Source of the DNA: Stenoxybacter acetivorans DSM 19021
GTDB taxonomy: Bacteria > Pseudomonadota > Gammaproteobacteria > Burkholderiales > Neisseriaceae
Reading direction: 5' to 3'
Assembly (NCBI RefSeq): GCF_000745895.1
Contig: NZ_JQKE01000011.1
Location: 1 to 64,000, forward strand
Length of the DNA: 64,000 bases
Shown here one piece after another: positions 8,128 to 19,058 of this stretch (the stretch's first letter is position 1; the number at the start of each line of letters is the position of its first letter). Made by a program: the position numbers and the translations under genes. Under the pieces are notes generated by a model that made no database searches, was not told where the DNA came from, and saw only the letters and a list, made by a program, of their open reading frames with translations.

Positions 8128-8877
8128 ATGTCTCAAGTTACCATGCGCCAAATGCTGGAAGCAGGCGTTCACTTTGGTCACCAAACCCGTTACTGGAATC
8201 CGAAAATGGCGCAATACATTTTCGGTGCACGCAACAAAATCCACATCGTTAATCTGGAAAAAACCCTGCCCATGTTTTTGGAAGCCCAAGACATGGTGCG
8301 CCGCTTGGCTGCCAATAAAGGCACGGTATTGTTTGTCGGCACAAAACGTCAAGCGCGTGAAATCATTCGCGAAGAAGCCGTGCGCGCCGGTTCGCCTTAT
8401 GTGGATCATCGCTGGCTGGGCGGTATGCTCACCAACTACAAAACGGTGAAACAATCCATTAAACGCTTGGAAGAAAAATCCGCCGCTTTGGAAAACGCTG
8501 CTGAATCCGGTTACAGCAAAAAAGAAATTTTGGATATGCAGCGCGAAGTGGCAAAACTGGATCGTTCTTTGGGCGGCATCAAAAACATGAAAGGTCTGCC
8601 CGACGCCATTTTTGTGATTGACACCGGCTACCAACACGGTACTTTGGTCGAAGCTGAAAAATTGGGTATTCCCGTGATTGGTGTGGTTGATACCAACAAT
8701 AATCCCGACGGTGTGAAATACATCATTCCGGGTAATGATGATTCTGCCAAAGCCATTCGCTTATACTGCCGCGGTATGGCAGACGCAGTATTGGAAGGCA
8801 AAGCACAATCACTGCAAGAAGTGGTGCAAGCTGTGCAAGCGGCAGAAGCCGCCGAAGCCGCAGCGGCCGCCAAATAA
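8128..8877 (+). CDS. rpsB: 30S ribosomal protein S2
   Basis: This 249-aa protein is full length and begins [20 protein letters not shown], the typical S2 N-terminus. Other family segments are [24 protein letters not shown], the [11 protein letters not shown] box and the C-terminal [17 protein letters not shown]2 binds late to the 30S subunit near S1. AAGGA lies just upstream of the ATG. The C-terminus is a run of A and E residues ([13 protein letters not shown]). It heads the conserved rpsB-tsf pair, with an intrinsic hairpin between the two genes. Confidence 0.98.
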   Translation: MSQVTMRQMLEAGVHFGHQTRYWNPKMAQYIFGARNKIHIVNLEKTLPMFLEAQDMVRRLAANKGTVLFVGTKRQAREIIREEAVRAGSPYVDHRWLGGMLTNYKTVKQSIKRLEEKSAALENAAESGYSKKEILDMQREVAKLDRSLGGIKNMKGLPDAIFVIDTGYQHGTLVEAEKLGIPVIGVVDTNNNPDGVKYIIPGNDDSAKAIRLYCRGMADAVLEGKAQSLQEVVQAVQAAEAAEAAAAAK

Positions 8878-8893
8878 GTTGCTTTTGGTAACC

Positions 8894-8918
8894 AAAGGGG
8901 CGCATTGCCCCTTTTTTT
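8894..8918 (+). terminator. intrinsic terminator or attenuator between rpsB and tsf
   Basis: AAAGGGGC and GCCCCTTT form an 8-bp stem around GCATT, followed by a T-run. It probably reduces read-through from rpsB into tsf. An exact uptake sequence (8929-8940) follows. Confidence 0.85.
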
Positions 8919-8984
8919 GAATATATTTTTCAGGCAGCCTGCATCGCCTGAATTGATGTTTGCTAAAAATTAAAGGATTTAAAA

Positions 8985-9857
8985 ATGGCTGAAATTACCG
9001 CAAAAATGGTTGCTGATTTACGTGCCGCCACCGGTTTGGGCATGATGGAATGCAAAAAAGCCTTGGTGGAAGCCGAAGGCAATATGGAAAAAGCCGAAGA
9101 AATTTTACGCATTAAATCCGGTGCAAAAGCCGGAAAATTGGCAGGGCGCACCGCCGCCGAAGGCATTATTGCCTATGCCATTGACGGCAATATCGGCGCG
9201 CTGGTTGAAATCAACTGCGAAACGGATTTTGTGGCAAAAGACACCAGTTTCATTGACTTTGCCAATCAAGTCGCCAAAGCTGTGGTTATCGGCAACCCTG
9301 CCGATGTTGCTGCGCTGGCAGACATCAAAACCGACAGCGGTGCAACGGTGGAAGAATTGCGCAAAGCCGTGATTGCCAAATTGGGCGAAAACATCAGTGT
9401 ACGCCGCTTTGAACGGTACGAAACCGACGGCAGTTTGGTAACCTATATGCACGGTGCAAAAATCGGCGTTATGGTGGAACACAAAGGCGGCGATGAACAA
9501 GCCGTGCGCCAAGTTGCCATGCACATTGCCGCGTCCAAACCGCAATGCGTGTCTGCCGATCAAGTTGATCCGGCACTTATTGAAAAAGAGCGTCATATTT
9601 ACTCCGAACAAGCCAAAGAATCCGGAAAACCTGCTGAAATCGTTGAAAAAATGGTGGAAGGCCGTGTGAAAAAATTCTTGGCTGAAGTAACCTTATTGGG
9701 GCAAGCCTTTGTTATTAACCCCGATGTTACTGTGGAAAAATTCTTGAAAGACAACAACGCAGCCGTTATCCGTTTCGCCGCATTCCATGTGGGCGAAGGC
9801 ATTGAGAAAAAAGAAGTGGATTACGCCGCCGAAGTGGCTGCCGCTGCGAAAGTATAA
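8985..9857 (+). CDS. tsf: elongation factor Ts
   Basis: EF-Ts (290 aa) exchanges GDP for GTP on EF-Tu. The N-terminal UBA-like domain holds [22 protein letters not shown], followed by the signature [12 protein letters not shown]. The core continues with GEN(I)SVRRFERYE and [13 protein letters not shown] precedes the ATG at a normal distance. The 3' end carries an A-rich tail ([10 protein letters not shown]). A strong terminator follows, so the rpsB-tsf unit ends here. Confidence 0.98.
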   Translation: MAEITAKMVADLRAATGLGMMECKKALVEAEGNMEKAEEILRIKSGAKAGKLAGRTAAEGIIAYAIDGNIGALVEINCETDFVAKDTSFIDFANQVAKAVVIGNPADVAALADIKTDSGATVEELRKAVIAKLGENISVRRFERYETDGSLVTYMHGAKIGVMVEHKGGDEQAVRQVAMHIAASKPQCVSADQVDPALIEKERHIYSEQAKESGKPAEIVEKMVEGRVKKFLAEVTLLGQAFVINPDVTVEKFLKDNNAAVIRFAAFHVGEGIEKKEVDYAAEVAAAAKV

Positions 9858-9883
9858 ATCGGCAAGGATTACGCCATGAAAAC

Positions 9884-9928
9884 AAAGCACTCAAGATTCA
9901 ATCGTTGAATCAAGGGTGCTTTTTTTTA
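9884..9928 (+). terminator. intrinsic terminator after tsf
   Basis: AAAGCAC (9884-9890) pairs with GTGCTTT (9916-9922). An inner stem GATTCAA-TCG-TTGAATC lies between, and eight T residues end it. This is a two-part hairpin of the intrinsic type. Confidence 0.85.
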
Positions 9929-10135
9929 AACTTTTATGATGAATTTTTGTTCTGTTGTTGTTTTTAGGCTGCCTGAAAAATAAAATAGACGGCCGTCCAT
10001 GCAGCACGCCGCCATTTTGAATACACAATCAATTAAAAAACCATTTACTGTGTTACACACCGCCGCACGTGATTATGTGCATTGGTAAACCCCTATTTTA
10101 ACAGCGATATTCCGTACCCCCAAGAAAGAATGATG

Positions 10136-10855
10136 ATGAGTAAACAACCTAAATACCGCCGCGTGTTATTAAAATTATCCGGCGAATCCCTGATGGGCGA
10201 CGATGCTTTCGGCATCAACCGCGACACCATTATGCAGATTACCGAACAAGTTAAAGAAATCGTTGAAATGGGTGTGGAAGTGGCTGTGGTTATCGGCGGC
10301 GGCAATATTTTTCGCGGCATGGCACAATCGTCCAAAGGCATGGACCGCGCCACTGCCGACTACATGGGCATGCTGGCAACCGTGATGAATGCGTTAGCCC
10401 TCAAAGAAGCCTTTGCCAGCCACGGCGTAAAAGCACGGGTACAATCGGCATTGAGTATGCAGCAAATCACCGAAACCTATGCCCGCCCCAAAGCGATTCA
10501 ATATTTGGAAGAAGGCAAAGTGGTGATTTTTGCCGCCGGCACCGGCAACCCGTTTTTCACCACCGATACCGCCGCTGCCCTGCGCGGTGCGGAAATGAAC
10601 TGCGACATCATGCTGAAGGCCACCAATGTGGACGGCGTTTACACCGCCGACCCCAAGCAAGACCACGCCGCCACCCGCTACCACACCATTACTTTTGACG
10701 AAGCCATCAGCAAAAACCTGAAAGTCATGGACGCCACCGCATTTGCCTTGTGCCGCGAACAAAAGCTCAATATCGTGGTGTTCGGTATTTTCAAAGACGG
10801 CGCACTCAAACGGGTGATTATGGGCGAAGACGAAGGCACACTGGTGCATGTGTAA
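10136..10855 (+). CDS. pyrH: UMP kinase
   Basis: This enzyme phosphorylates UMP to UDP with ATP as a hexameric, GTP-activated member of the amino acid kinase fold. Segments seen are [13 protein letters not shown] near the N-terminus, [11 protein letters not shown], the [15 protein letters not shown] helix, [19 protein letters not shown] and [13 protein letters not shown]. Three ATG codons lie in a row at 10130, 10133 and 10136. I chose the last because the AAGAAAG site then has normal spacing and the product starts like its homologues ([17 protein letters not shown]). The product is 239 aa. A terminator separates it from tsf. Confidence 0.96.
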   Translation: MSKQPKYRRVLLKLSGESLMGDDAFGINRDTIMQITEQVKEIVEMGVEVAVVIGGGNIFRGMAQSSKGMDRATADYMGMLATVMNALALKEAFASHGVKARVQSALSMQQITETYARPKAIQYLEEGKVVIFAAGTGNPFFTTDTAAALRGAEMNCDIMLKATNVDGVYTADPKQDHAATRYHTITFDEAISKNLKVMDATAFALCREQKLNIVVFGIFKDGALKRVIMGEDEGTLVHV

Positions 10856-10892
10856 ATCAAACCAATAAAAATCAAACAATGAAAGCAACAAC

Positions 10893-11936
10893 ATGAACCG
10901 CATCAAAATCGGCATTGTCGGTGCCACAGGCTACACCGGCGTTGAATTACTGCGTTTATTGGCAAGCCATGAACACGCCGAAGTCATCAGCGTAACCAGC
11001 CGAGGCGAAGCCGGCACGGCATTGGCAGACTATTTCCCCAGTCTGCGCGGCGTTTATCATGATTTGCACTTCCAAGCACCCGAATCCGCAAACTTAGCGG
11101 CGTGTGATGTGGTGTTTTTTGCCACGCCCAACGGCATTGCCATGAAAGAAGCACCTTCCTTGCTCAATCAGGGTGTGAAAGTGATTGATTTATCTGCCGA
11201 CTACCGTTTACGTGATTTAAACGTATGGTCAAAGTGGTACGGCATGACGCATGAAAGCCCCGAATGGGCAGAAAAAGCCGTTTACGGCTTGAGTGAGTTA
11301 AACCGCAAAGCCATTCAAACCGCACAACTCGTTGCCAACCCCGGCTGTTATCCCACTTGTGTGTCTTTACCGCTGATTCCTTTGTTGCAAGCTGGCTGCC
11401 TGAAAGCATCAAGCCCGCTGATTGCCGATTGTAAATCGGGCGTATCGGGTGCAGGGCGCAAAGCGGCAGTAGGCAGTTTATTTGCGGAAGCAAGCGATAA
11501 TTTCAAAGCCTACGGCATTCTCGGACATCGGCATTTGCCCGAAATCAAACAAACCATTGCCAATTTACAAAACAATGCCGCCGAACAATTTGTATTTGTG
11601 CCACACTTAACCCCCTTGATTCGCGGCATGCATGCCACCATTTATTTGCAACTACAGCCAAATACCAACCCGCACACCCTGCTTACCGATTATTATTCAG
11701 GCAGCCCTTTTATTGACATCATGCCGCAGGGCAGTACACCGGAAACCCGCTCCGTGCGCGGCGCGAATGGCTGCCGCATCAGCATACAACAAGCACCGCA
11801 AAGCGACACATGGATTGTGTTGTCGGTGATTGATAACTTGGTTAAAGGTGCGGCGGGACAAGCGGTGCAAAACATGAACATTATGTTTGGCTGCAATGAA
11901 ACGGCGGGTTTGAAGATGATGCCGCTCTTGCCCTGA
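10893..11936 (+). CDS. argC: N-acetyl-gamma-glutamyl-phosphate reductase
   Basis: ArgC makes N-acetylglutamate semialdehyde in arginine synthesis (NADPH-dependent). The NAD-binding start ([18 protein letters not shown]) is followed by the catalytic-cysteine motif [10 protein letters not shown] at about residues 145-154. [10 protein letters not shown] and [14 protein letters not shown] come later. The 347-aa length is normal. It follows pyrH by 37 bp and precedes erpA, so the group may be co-transcribed. Confidence 0.97.
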   Translation: MNRIKIGIVGATGYTGVELLRLLASHEHAEVISVTSRGEAGTALADYFPSLRGVYHDLHFQAPESANLAACDVVFFATPNGIAMKEAPSLLNQGVKVIDLSADYRLRDLNVWSKWYGMTHESPEWAEKAVYGLSELNRKAIQTAQLVANPGCYPTCVSLPLIPLLQAGCLKASSPLIADCKSGVSGAGRKAAVGSLFAEASDNFKAYGILGHRHLPEIKQTIANLQNNAAEQFVFVPHLTPLIRGMHATIYLQLQPNTNPHTLLTDYYSGSPFIDIMPQGSTPETRSVRGANGCRISIQQAPQSDTWIVLSVIDNLVKGAAGQAVQNMNIMFGCNETAGLKMMPLLP

Positions 11937-11984
11937 AAATCAGTGAAATAAAGATTCTTAAATCATTTAAAAAAGGATTGCGAT

Positions 11985-12332
11985 ATGTCTGAAATCTTAG
12001 AAGAAAGCCCGATTGTTTTCACCGAAAGCTGCTGTATTAAGGTGAAAGATTTGATCGCCGAAGAAAACAATCCCGATTTAAAATTGCGCGTATTTGTCAA
12101 CGGCGGCGGCTGTTCCGGTTTTCAATACGGTTTTACTTTCGATGAAATCGTGAACGATGACGACTTCCAAATCGGAAAAGACGGTTTAACTTTTTTGATA
12201 GACCCGATGAGTTATCAATATCTTGTCGGCGCGGAAATTGACTATACCGAAAGCCTGCACGGCTCGCAATTTGTGATTCGCAACCCCAACGCCACCACCA
12301 CTTGCGGCTGTGGTTCATCGTTTTCGGTTTGA
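11985..12332 (+). CDS. erpA: iron-sulfur cluster insertion protein ErpA
   Basis: A-type iron-sulfur carrier of 115 aa. The three cluster-binding cysteines are visible: [12 protein letters not shown] in the middle and the [10 protein letters not shown]-terminus. It would pass [2Fe-2S] or [4Fe-4S] clusters to apoproteins. AAAAGGA precedes the ATG. A paired uptake sequence follows the stop. Confidence 0.95.
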   Translation: MSEILEESPIVFTESCCIKVKDLIAEENNPDLKLRVFVNGGGCSGFQYGFTFDEIVNDDDFQIGKDGLTFLIDPMSYQYLVGAEIDYTESLHGSQFVIRNPNATTTCGCGSSFSV

Positions 12333-12355
12333 TTTTTCGGGTACTTTCCCCACAC

Positions 12356-12382
12356 AGGCTGCCTGAAACTTTTCAGGTAGCC
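12356..12382 (+). terminator. inverted uptake-sequence pair after erpA
   Basis: An exact AGGCTGCCTGAA is followed three bases later by TTCAGGTAGCC, a one-base variant in inverse orientation. The pair forms a stem of about 11 bp. Inverted uptake sequences often serve as terminators in Neisseriaceae; the T-run here is weak. Confidence 0.5.
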
Positions 12383-12402
12383 CATTGTCGTTTATAAAAA
12401 GC

Positions 12403-15400
12403 ATGATGACTCCAGCAGAACAATTCCCGCTCCCCAAGATCGCACAAAAAGCCGTGTGGTCTGACTTATCCGCCGGCAGTTTGCCCTTATTGCTCAGCGA
12501 AAACCTGCCAAAAAAAGCACTGAAAGTGGTTTTAACCGCCGACACCGAACAAGCCTTGCGTTTACAAGCGGCATGGCAGTTTTTTGACGCGGCGGCGAAT
12601 GTGGTGTTTTTTCCCGATTGGGAAACCCTGCCTTATGAGCATTTTTCACCGCATCAGGATTTGGTGTCGGAACGCTTATCGGTGTTGTGGCAATTAAAAA
12701 ACGGGCAGGTGGACGTATTACTCACACCCGTATCCACTGCCATGCAGCGTTTGTCGCCGCTGTCATTTATGCTCGGGCGCACGTTTTGGCTGAAAACAGG
12801 GCAGAAACTGGACGCAGAAGCCTTGAAGCGCAATCTGGCAGACGCGGGTTATCAGCATGTTACCCACGTGGTGGCGGCAGGTGAATTTGCCATGCGCGGC
12901 GGCTTGCTTGATATTTTCCCCATGGGCAGCGACACGCCGTTTCGTTTGGATTTGTTTGACAACGAAATCGACAGCATCAAAACCTTTGACACCGACAGCC
13001 AGCGCAGTTTACAGCCCGTATCCGAAATTCGCCTGCTGCCGGCACATGAGTTTCCCACCGACGGTGATGCACAAAAAATATTCCGCAGCCGTTTCCGTGA
13101 AGAAATTGCCGCCAACGAAAAAGTGGCAACCGTTTATCAAGCGGTGTCCGACGGGCGTTTCGGCGCAGGGGTTGAATATTATTTGCCGCTGTTCTTTGAA
13201 GAAGCCTGCGTTACTTTATTTGATTACATCGGCACTGAAGCCTTATTGGTGCGCGTGGGCGATACCGATGCGGAAGCGGCGCGCTTCTGGCGCGATGTCA
13301 AAAATCGATACAGCATGGCAGCAGGCGATGCCGCCTACCCGCCGCTGCCGCCAAATGCCTTGTTTTTGAGTGAAGATGAATTCAATGCGCACGTTAAACC
13401 CTATCCGCAAGTGTATCCGCAGTGGCAAAGCAGCAGCGAACACAACTTACCTGATGTTGCGGTAAACCGCCATGCCGATGCACCGCTGGCGGCTTTAAGC
13501 CATTTTCAGGCAGCCTTTAACGGGCGCGTGCTGCTGTGTGCCGAAAGTTTGGGCAGACGAGAAACCATGCTCGGCTTTATGCGCCAGCACGGTTTAACAC
13601 CCGCTGTATTGGACAATTGGCACACATTTTTACACGACACCGCGCCACTGGCATTGGCGGTTGCCCCTTTATCGTATGGTTTCAGGCTGCCTGAAAGACA
13701 CATTGCCGTTGTTACCGAAGCCGATTTGTATCAATACATTGCCCGCAGCCACACCCGCCGTACCCGCCGAAAACACGCCGCCGTATCCGACGGCATGCTG
13801 CGCGACTTGGCTGAAATCAACCTCGGTGATCCCGTTGTCCACGAAGAACACGGCATTGGCCGCTACATGGGTTTGGTAACATTGGATTTGGGCGAAGGCA
13901 GCAACGAAATGATGCTGCTGGAATACGCCGAACACGCGCAATTGTATGTTCCCGTATCGCAATTGCATGTTATCAGCCGCTATGCGGGCGCGGCTCAGGA
14001 AAACGTGCATTTGCATAAATTGGGTCATGGCGCGTGGAACAAAGCCAAGCGCAAAGCCGCCGAAAAAGCACACGACACCGCCGCCGAGCTACTCAATCTT
14101 TATGCTCAGCGCGCCGCACAGGCAGGGCATCATTTTGCCTTGGACGAAACCGAATACCGCGCCTTTGCCGACGGCTTCGGCTATGAAGAAACCGAAGACC
14201 AAGCCGCTGCCATTGCCGCCGTGCTGAAAGATTTAACACAAGAAAAATCAATGGATCGCTTGGTGTGCGGCGATGTGGGCTTCGGCAAAACCGAAGTTGC
14301 TTTGCGCGCCGCATTTGTGGCGGCAATGGCGGGCAAACAAGTGGCATTGCTTGCGCCCACCACATTGCTGGTGGAACAACATGCGCAAAATTTTGCAGAC
14401 CGTTTTGCTGATTTTCCGATAAAAGTAGCGCAGCTGTCGCGTTTTAACAGCAGTAAAGAAACCCGCGCCGTGTTGGACGGCATGGCAAACGGCACAGTGG
14501 ATATTGTGATTGGCACGCACAAATTGGTGCAGCCCGGCATTGTGTTTCAGCGTTTGGGTTTGGTTATTATTGATGAAGAACATCGTTTCGGTGTGCGCCA
14601 AAAAGAACAACTCAAACGCCTGCGCGCCAATGTTGATGTGCTGGCACTCACCGCCACCCCAATTCCGCGCACACTGAGCATGGCTTTAGAGGGTTTGCGC
14701 GATTTTTCGCTCATTACGACCGCCCCCAGCCGCCGCTTGGCAGTGAAAACCTTTGTCAAACCATTCACTGAAGCAGGCATTCGCGAAGCCGCTCTGCGCG
14801 AACTCAAACGCGGCGGGCAAATATTTTTTCTGCACAACGAAGTTGATACCATTGAAAACATGTACGAACGCTTAAGCCAATTGCTGCCTGAAGCGCGCAT
14901 CGGCATTGCGCACGGACAATTGCGCGAACGCGAACTGGAACAAGTGATGCGCGACTTTTTGCAGCAGCGGTACAATATTTTGCTGTGTTCCACCATTATT
15001 GAAACCGGCATCGACATACCCAATGCCAATACCATCATCATCAACCGCGCCGACAAGTTCGGCTTGGCGCAATTGCATCAGCTGCGCGGGCGCGTTGGCC
15101 GCTCGCACCACCAAGCCTATGCGTATTTACTGACCCCCGAATACATCACCAAAGACGCAGAAAAACGCCTTGATGCCATTGCCGTTGCCGATGAATTGGG
15201 CGCGGGTTTCACCTTGGCGATGCAAGACTTGGAAATTCGCGGCGCGGGTGAAATTTTGGGAGAAGGACAATCCGGCGAAATTTTACACGTGGGTTTCACG
15301 CTATATACCGAAATGCTCAAACAAGCAGTTCGCGACCTTAAAAAAGGGCGTGTTCCCGATTTAGATGCGCCTTTGGGTGTTGCCACCGACATTAAATTAC

Positions 15401-15819
15401 ACAGCCCCGCCCTCTTGCCTGAAGATTACTGCCCCGATATTCACGAACGCTTGGTGCTGTACAAACGCTTGGCAACCTGCGAAACCGAGCCGCAAATCGA
15501 CACAGTTCATGAAGAACTCATCGACCGTTTCGGCTTACCGCCCGCGCCCGCACAAACCCTTATCGCCAGCCATCGGCTGCGCTTGAAAGCCAAACAACTG
15601 GGTTTGAGCGCAATTGATGCCACCGCAGAAGCCATTACCCTGAGTTTTGGCAAACACCACCAAATTGATCCCGCCCTCATTGTGCGCCTCATTCAAACCA
15701 ATCGTGATTACCGCTTTATCAGCGCAGATAAATTGCGGGTAACAGTAGCAACGGAAACCGCAGTACAACGAGTAGAAGCAATCAACGCCGTATTGGGGCA
15801 ATTGCAAAAGAAAACATAA
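12403..15819 (+). CDS. mfd: transcription-repair coupling factor
   Basis: Mfd removes RNA polymerase stalled at DNA lesions and recruits UvrA. The N-terminal UvrB-like module contains FFPDWETLPYEHFSPH and FAMRGGLLDIFPMG. The RNA polymerase-interaction region holds DPVVHEEHGIGRYMG. The RecG-like helicase follows with Walker A CGDVGFGKTEVALRAAF, IIDEEHRFGV, LTATPIPRTL and the HQLRGRVGRS motif VI. The C-terminal domain starts near LHSPALLPEDY. I chose the paired ATG codons at 12403/12406 rather than an upstream TTG. The product is about 1138 aa, a normal length. Three exact or near-exact uptake sequences lie inside. Confidence 0.97.
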   Translation: MMTPAEQFPLPKIAQKAVWSDLSAGSLPLLLSENLPKKALKVVLTADTEQALRLQAAWQFFDAAANVVFFPDWETLPYEHFSPHQDLVSERLSVLWQLKNGQVDVLLTPVSTAMQRLSPLSFMLGRTFWLKTGQKLDAEALKRNLADAGYQHVTHVVAAGEFAMRGGLLDIFPMGSDTPFRLDLFDNEIDSIKTFDTDSQRSLQPVSEIRLLPAHEFPTDGDAQKIFRSRFREEIAANEKVATVYQAVSDGRFGAGVEYYLPLFFEEACVTLFDYIGTEALLVRVGDTDAEAARFWRDVKNRYSMAAGDAAYPPLPPNALFLSEDEFNAHVKPYPQVYPQWQSSSEHNLPDVAVNRHADAPLAALSHFQAAFNGRVLLCAESLGRRETMLGFMRQHGLTPAVLDNWHTFLHDTAPLALAVAPLSYGFRLPERHIAVVTEADLYQYIARSHTRRTRRKHAAVSDGMLRDLAEINLGDPVVHEEHGIGRYMGLVTLDLGEGSNEMMLLEYAEHAQLYVPVSQLHVISRYAGAAQENVHLHKLGHGAWNKAKRKAAEKAHDTAAELLNLYAQRAAQAGHHFALDETEYRAFADGFGYEETEDQAAAIAAVLKDLTQEKSMDRLVCGDVGFGKTEVALRAAFVAAMAGKQVALLAPTTLLVEQHAQNFADRFADFPIKVAQLSRFNSSKETRAVLDGMANGTVDIVIGTHKLVQPGIVFQRLGLVIIDEEHRFGVRQKEQLKRLRANVDVLALTATPIPRTLSMALEGLRDFSLITTAPSRRLAVKTFVKPFTEAGIREAALRELKRGGQIFFLHNEVDTIENMYERLSQLLPEARIGIAHGQLRERELEQVMRDFLQQRYNILLCSTIIETGIDIPNANTIIINRADKFGLAQLHQLRGRVGRSHHQAYAYLLTPEYITKDAEKRLDAIAVADELGAGFTLAMQDLEIRGAGEILGEGQSGEILHVGFTLYTEMLKQAVRDLKKGRVPDLDAPLGVATDIKLHSPALLPEDYCPDIHERLVLYKRLATCETEPQIDTVHEELIDRFGLPPAPAQTLIASHRLRLKAKQLGLSAIDATAEAITLSFGKHHQIDPALIVRLIQTNRDYRFISADKLRVTVATETAVQRVEAINAVLGQLQKKT

Positions 15820-15962
15820 ATCCAATGGTGTAATAATTACCCCATTAAGCATTAAATAAAGGAACTTATCTTTGCTTGCCTCTTAGTCAAATCACTATTT
15901 CGCGTGTCGCGAAGCTCCGCGATTATTGCGGTTTCATCGTCTGGTGTTTCTCCCGGTTACAA

Positions 15963-18900
15963 TTACAGCGTTTCCATTACAGTGAGCAGGCTTTGGTAGC
16001 TGTCCACATCGTGGTACTTCACGCCGGTTGTGGAAATCTCGTTAAACAGCTTCTTGGCGCAGGCTATTTTTGCCTGCTCAATCGGGCGCAGTTCGAGACT
16101 GTCCATCGTGCCTTTGGTCTCGGCGATGAAGAAGATGTGCTTTACAGCGCCCTTCTTGAATGAAATCGCCCAGTCCGGGGAATAATTGCCAACAGGCGTC
16201 GGGATATAAAAGCCGCGCAGTCCCCTCGGCAGTTTGGCGTAGACAATCACTTCATCGGCTACGTCCAAGTCAGCCACAAAGCAACGCTCAATGCTGTCGG
16301 CGGCAGAGCCGTCGGTAAATACATAATCCTGAATGGCGCGTTTCGCCTTGAAAGCCTTTGCGTATTCATCGGAGGCACGGCTCATATTGAAAATGTCCTG
16401 CGAGTATGGTTCTTCCGCGCTTGGGGCGTAGGTGATATGTTCCACGACCACGGAGGCTTTCTGCCTGTTGATGATAACGATGACCTTGGCGATGAATTCT
16501 TCCGGGTTCTCGCGGAACAGCCAGAGCTTTTCCCTCTTGATGCCATCGAGGATTGCCGTAACCGTTCGGCGGGTAAGACTTGTGCCTTCGGCAATCTTGC
16601 CGATGATGTCGTAAGCCGCAAGACCGCCGTGTGCGCGGTCGAGCCTCTTTGTTTCGGTGCACTCCACATTGAAGTCCATGCCTTCCTGCGACCCTTTTGT
16701 GAGGGTGTATGACAAGCGGGCAACGTTCAATTCCGCGTCAATGGCGGCTATTGCCTTGCTTTTCAGCTCATCGCCATTGAATTCCACGGTGTAGGCATAT
16801 CGCTTGTTTATCCGTTCCCACAAGTCCTTGAACGCCGCCCAGTTTTCGTTCAGCGGGTTGTCCTTAATTTTTGTGTCGTGACCGTTGCCCGCCATATCAC
16901 TTAGAATAGACGGATTAAATATAGCTTGAACTAATTTATGGATGTTCTCGGCAAGCGGAGCGAGTTCATCATCAAATGGTTCAAGATTGCCATTTGCGGC
17001 TGCATTCCGATATGTGTCTGTAACTTCGCCCGCTTTCGTAACATAATTATTAGAGCGGAGATACACGAATATTTCCTGTGCTTCTGTCTTCGAAATTGTA
17101 CTCAATTGACCGTTCGCCAATATGACCGGCCTGCCACTGAAATAATCCACGCTCGCCTTGGTCGGGCGCTCGTAAAGGTCGGACTTTATCTCTTTCTGCA
17201 AGCCGGCGACGAAGTCCGAGTAGCTTTCGCTTGCGACAACCGTCAGCATATTGATGCTCTGCACGAGCGTCTCTCCACAGACCTCCAAATCCTGACGAAC
17301 GCCATCACTGTTCACGCACAGACGCAAACCGCGCCCCACTTCCTGACGTTTCGCCGTGGCGTTGTCCGAGTGCTTCAACGTGCAAATCTGGAACACGTTG
17401 GGGTTGTCCCAGCCCTCACGCAAAGCGGAGTGGGAGAAGATAAAGCGCGTCGGTTCCTCAAACGACAGCAAAACTTCTTTCCGTTTAAGGATTAGGTCGT
17501 AAGCCGAAATGTCATCGGATTCATCAGAACCGCGCTTAACCGCGCTGTTTACGGCGCGGCCTTTTTTGTCTATGGAGAAATAGCCTCTGTGTGTTTCGGC
17601 GGTGTCGATGCCGCGCAGATAGGCTTGATATGCCGTTGGGAATAGCGTGAGCCGCTCGTTCAGGGCGGCGTTGTATTCTTCTTCAAAGATACGTCCATAC
17701 TCGCCGAGGATTTCCTCTCCGTCGTCACCATACTGGCGGTACTTCGCCACCTCGTTGATAAAGAACAGCGACAGGCATTTTATGCCCTGCTCGAACAGCT
17801 TCTCTTCTTTATCAAAATGGGAGTTGATGGTCTCGCGGATTTGGATTCGGCGAATATCATCCTCATTCACGTTGCCGCTGGCTTCGCCCGTCGTCAGTGT
17901 GTCGCCGTTGCTGAATGTGATGGTCGCCCGTATCGGGTCGATGTCGGCAACGGAGATGCCTTTGTATTCCTCTAAACCCTTGGAGGCGGTATAGAGGCTG
18001 TCGCCCACTTCAAGCAGGTGTGTTTCGCGTTTCGGCGAACCCGTCTTGCGGCTGACCTCAAATTCCAGTCGGGCGCGGGGCGGTTTCTTAGGGGCAATAA
18101 CCACGGCGGCAAGATACATATAGCGGTTCGTGCCGCCGAGATTTTTCAGCTCAAAACCCTTGACCTCAATCTTTTTGACCAGCTTCTTTTTGAAAGCGTC
18201 AAGCGCATCAAGGACATAGACAAGGTTGTGGCTTGTTCTGTGCGTTGCCGAATAATTCAGGGAGAACAGTGGCGCGAAGTTCTTTTTAAGAGCGTTTTGC
18301 GTAGCCGTGCCGCCCATTTTTTGCGGCTCGTCGAGTATGATAATCGGGCGGTTCGCCTTGATAACATCAATCGGGCGGCGGCTGCCAAACTCGTCGCGTT
18401 CGGTGTAGATGATACGTGCCGCCTCGTTGCCGCTTCTGCCCGCAACATTCTTGCCCTCGTTCATCGTGGTGTTGAACGCCTGCGTATTGATAATCATCAC
18501 GTTGATTCCGCTGTTCTGCGAAAACTCGTCTAATTGGTGCAAATTCGAGGAGTTGTAGATAAAGTGCCGCGCTTTCAATCCGTAAATCTGCATAAAATGG
18601 TCTTCGAGCATTTCAAACGATTTCTTCACACCCTCGCGGATGGCGATGCTCGGCACGACCACGATAAACTTGCCCCATCCGTAAACCTTGTGAAGTTCAA
18701 ACATCGTTTTGATGTAGACGTATGTCTTGCCGGTGCCTGTTTCCATCTCAACGTCAAGCGACACCGCGCCAAGCCCGTCGGACAATCCGTCGGAATACTT
18801 GATGTTATTTGCTGTCTGTACTGCACGAATATTCGTGAGAAGCTGTTCTTTTGACAGCGCTACATCGGCGTTGCGGTAGGCGGTTTCAAATTCAGAGTCG

Positions 18901-19058
18901 TCTGTCGGGTCGAACAGCGAAATTGGCATATCTTTGATTATCACGCCCACATCGCGGCGGTACTTGGATTCGCCGACGTTCGGCTGACCCGCAAACACAC
19001 GCACGACGCTTTCGGCGGCTTCGGTTTGAAACGCTTGTATCTTGAACTGAAACTTCAC
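15963..19058 (-). CDS. type III restriction endonuclease subunit Res (helicase-nuclease)
   Basis: This 1031-aa protein is the ATP-dependent cutting subunit of a type III restriction system. Walker A (ETGTGKT) is at residues 106-112, the DEPQ Walker B-like motif at about 243-246, and SATHRT soon after. The later helicase motif has EVGRGLRL. Near the C-terminus SPDWAI followed by IFFIAETKG fits a PD-(D/E)xK nuclease core at about residues 960-983. It starts with GTG, overlapping the RhuM stop in a GTGA junction, with GGAGG about 8 nt upstream. It should act with Mod on unmethylated sites in inverse orientation. It is the last gene of the defence operon and converges with mfd. Confidence 0.92.
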   Translation of the reverse strand: MKFQFKIQAFQTEAAESVVRVFAGQPNVGESKYRRDVGVIIKDMPISLFDPTDDSEFETAYRNADVALSKEQLLTNIRAVQTANNIKYSDGLSDGLGAVSLDVEMETGTGKTYVYIKTMFELHKVYGWGKFIVVVPSIAIREGVKKSFEMLEDHFMQIYGLKARHFIYNSSNLHQLDEFSQNSGINVMIINTQAFNTTMNEGKNVAGRSGNEAARIIYTERDEFGSRRPIDVIKANRPIIILDEPQKMGGTATQNALKKNFAPLFSLNYSATHRTSHNLVYVLDALDAFKKKLVKKIEVKGFELKNLGGTNRYMYLAAVVIAPKKPPRARLEFEVSRKTGSPKRETHLLEVGDSLYTASKGLEEYKGISVADIDPIRATITFSNGDTLTTGEASGNVNEDDIRRIQIRETINSHFDKEEKLFEQGIKCLSLFFINEVAKYRQYGDDGEEILGEYGRIFEEEYNAALNERLTLFPTAYQAYLRGIDTAETHRGYFSIDKKGRAVNSAVKRGSDESDDISAYDLILKRKEVLLSFEEPTRFIFSHSALREGWDNPNVFQICTLKHSDNATAKRQEVGRGLRLCVNSDGVRQDLEVCGETLVQSINMLTVVASESYSDFVAGLQKEIKSDLYERPTKASVDYFSGRPVILANGQLSTISKTEAQEIFVYLRSNNYVTKAGEVTDTYRNAAANGNLEPFDDELAPLAENIHKLVQAIFNPSILSDMAGNGHDTKIKDNPLNENWAAFKDLWERINKRYAYTVEFNGDELKSKAIAAIDAELNVARLSYTLTKGSQEGMDFNVECTETKRLDRAHGGLAAYDIIGKIAEGTSLTRRTVTAILDGIKREKLWLFRENPEEFIAKVIVIINRQKASVVVEHITYAPSAEEPYSQDIFNMSRASDEYAKAFKAKRAIQDYVFTDGSAADSIERCFVADLDVADEVIVYAKLPRGLRGFYIPTPVGNYSPDWAISFKKGAVKHIFFIAETKGTMDSLELRPIEQAKIACAKKLFNEISTTGVKYHDVDSYQSLLTVMETL

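Noticed and set aside
18018-18533. Long plus-strand ORFs opposite the Res, RhuM and helicase genes
   Set aside because: They are antisense shadows of the real genes, without ribosome binding sites or recognisable domains.
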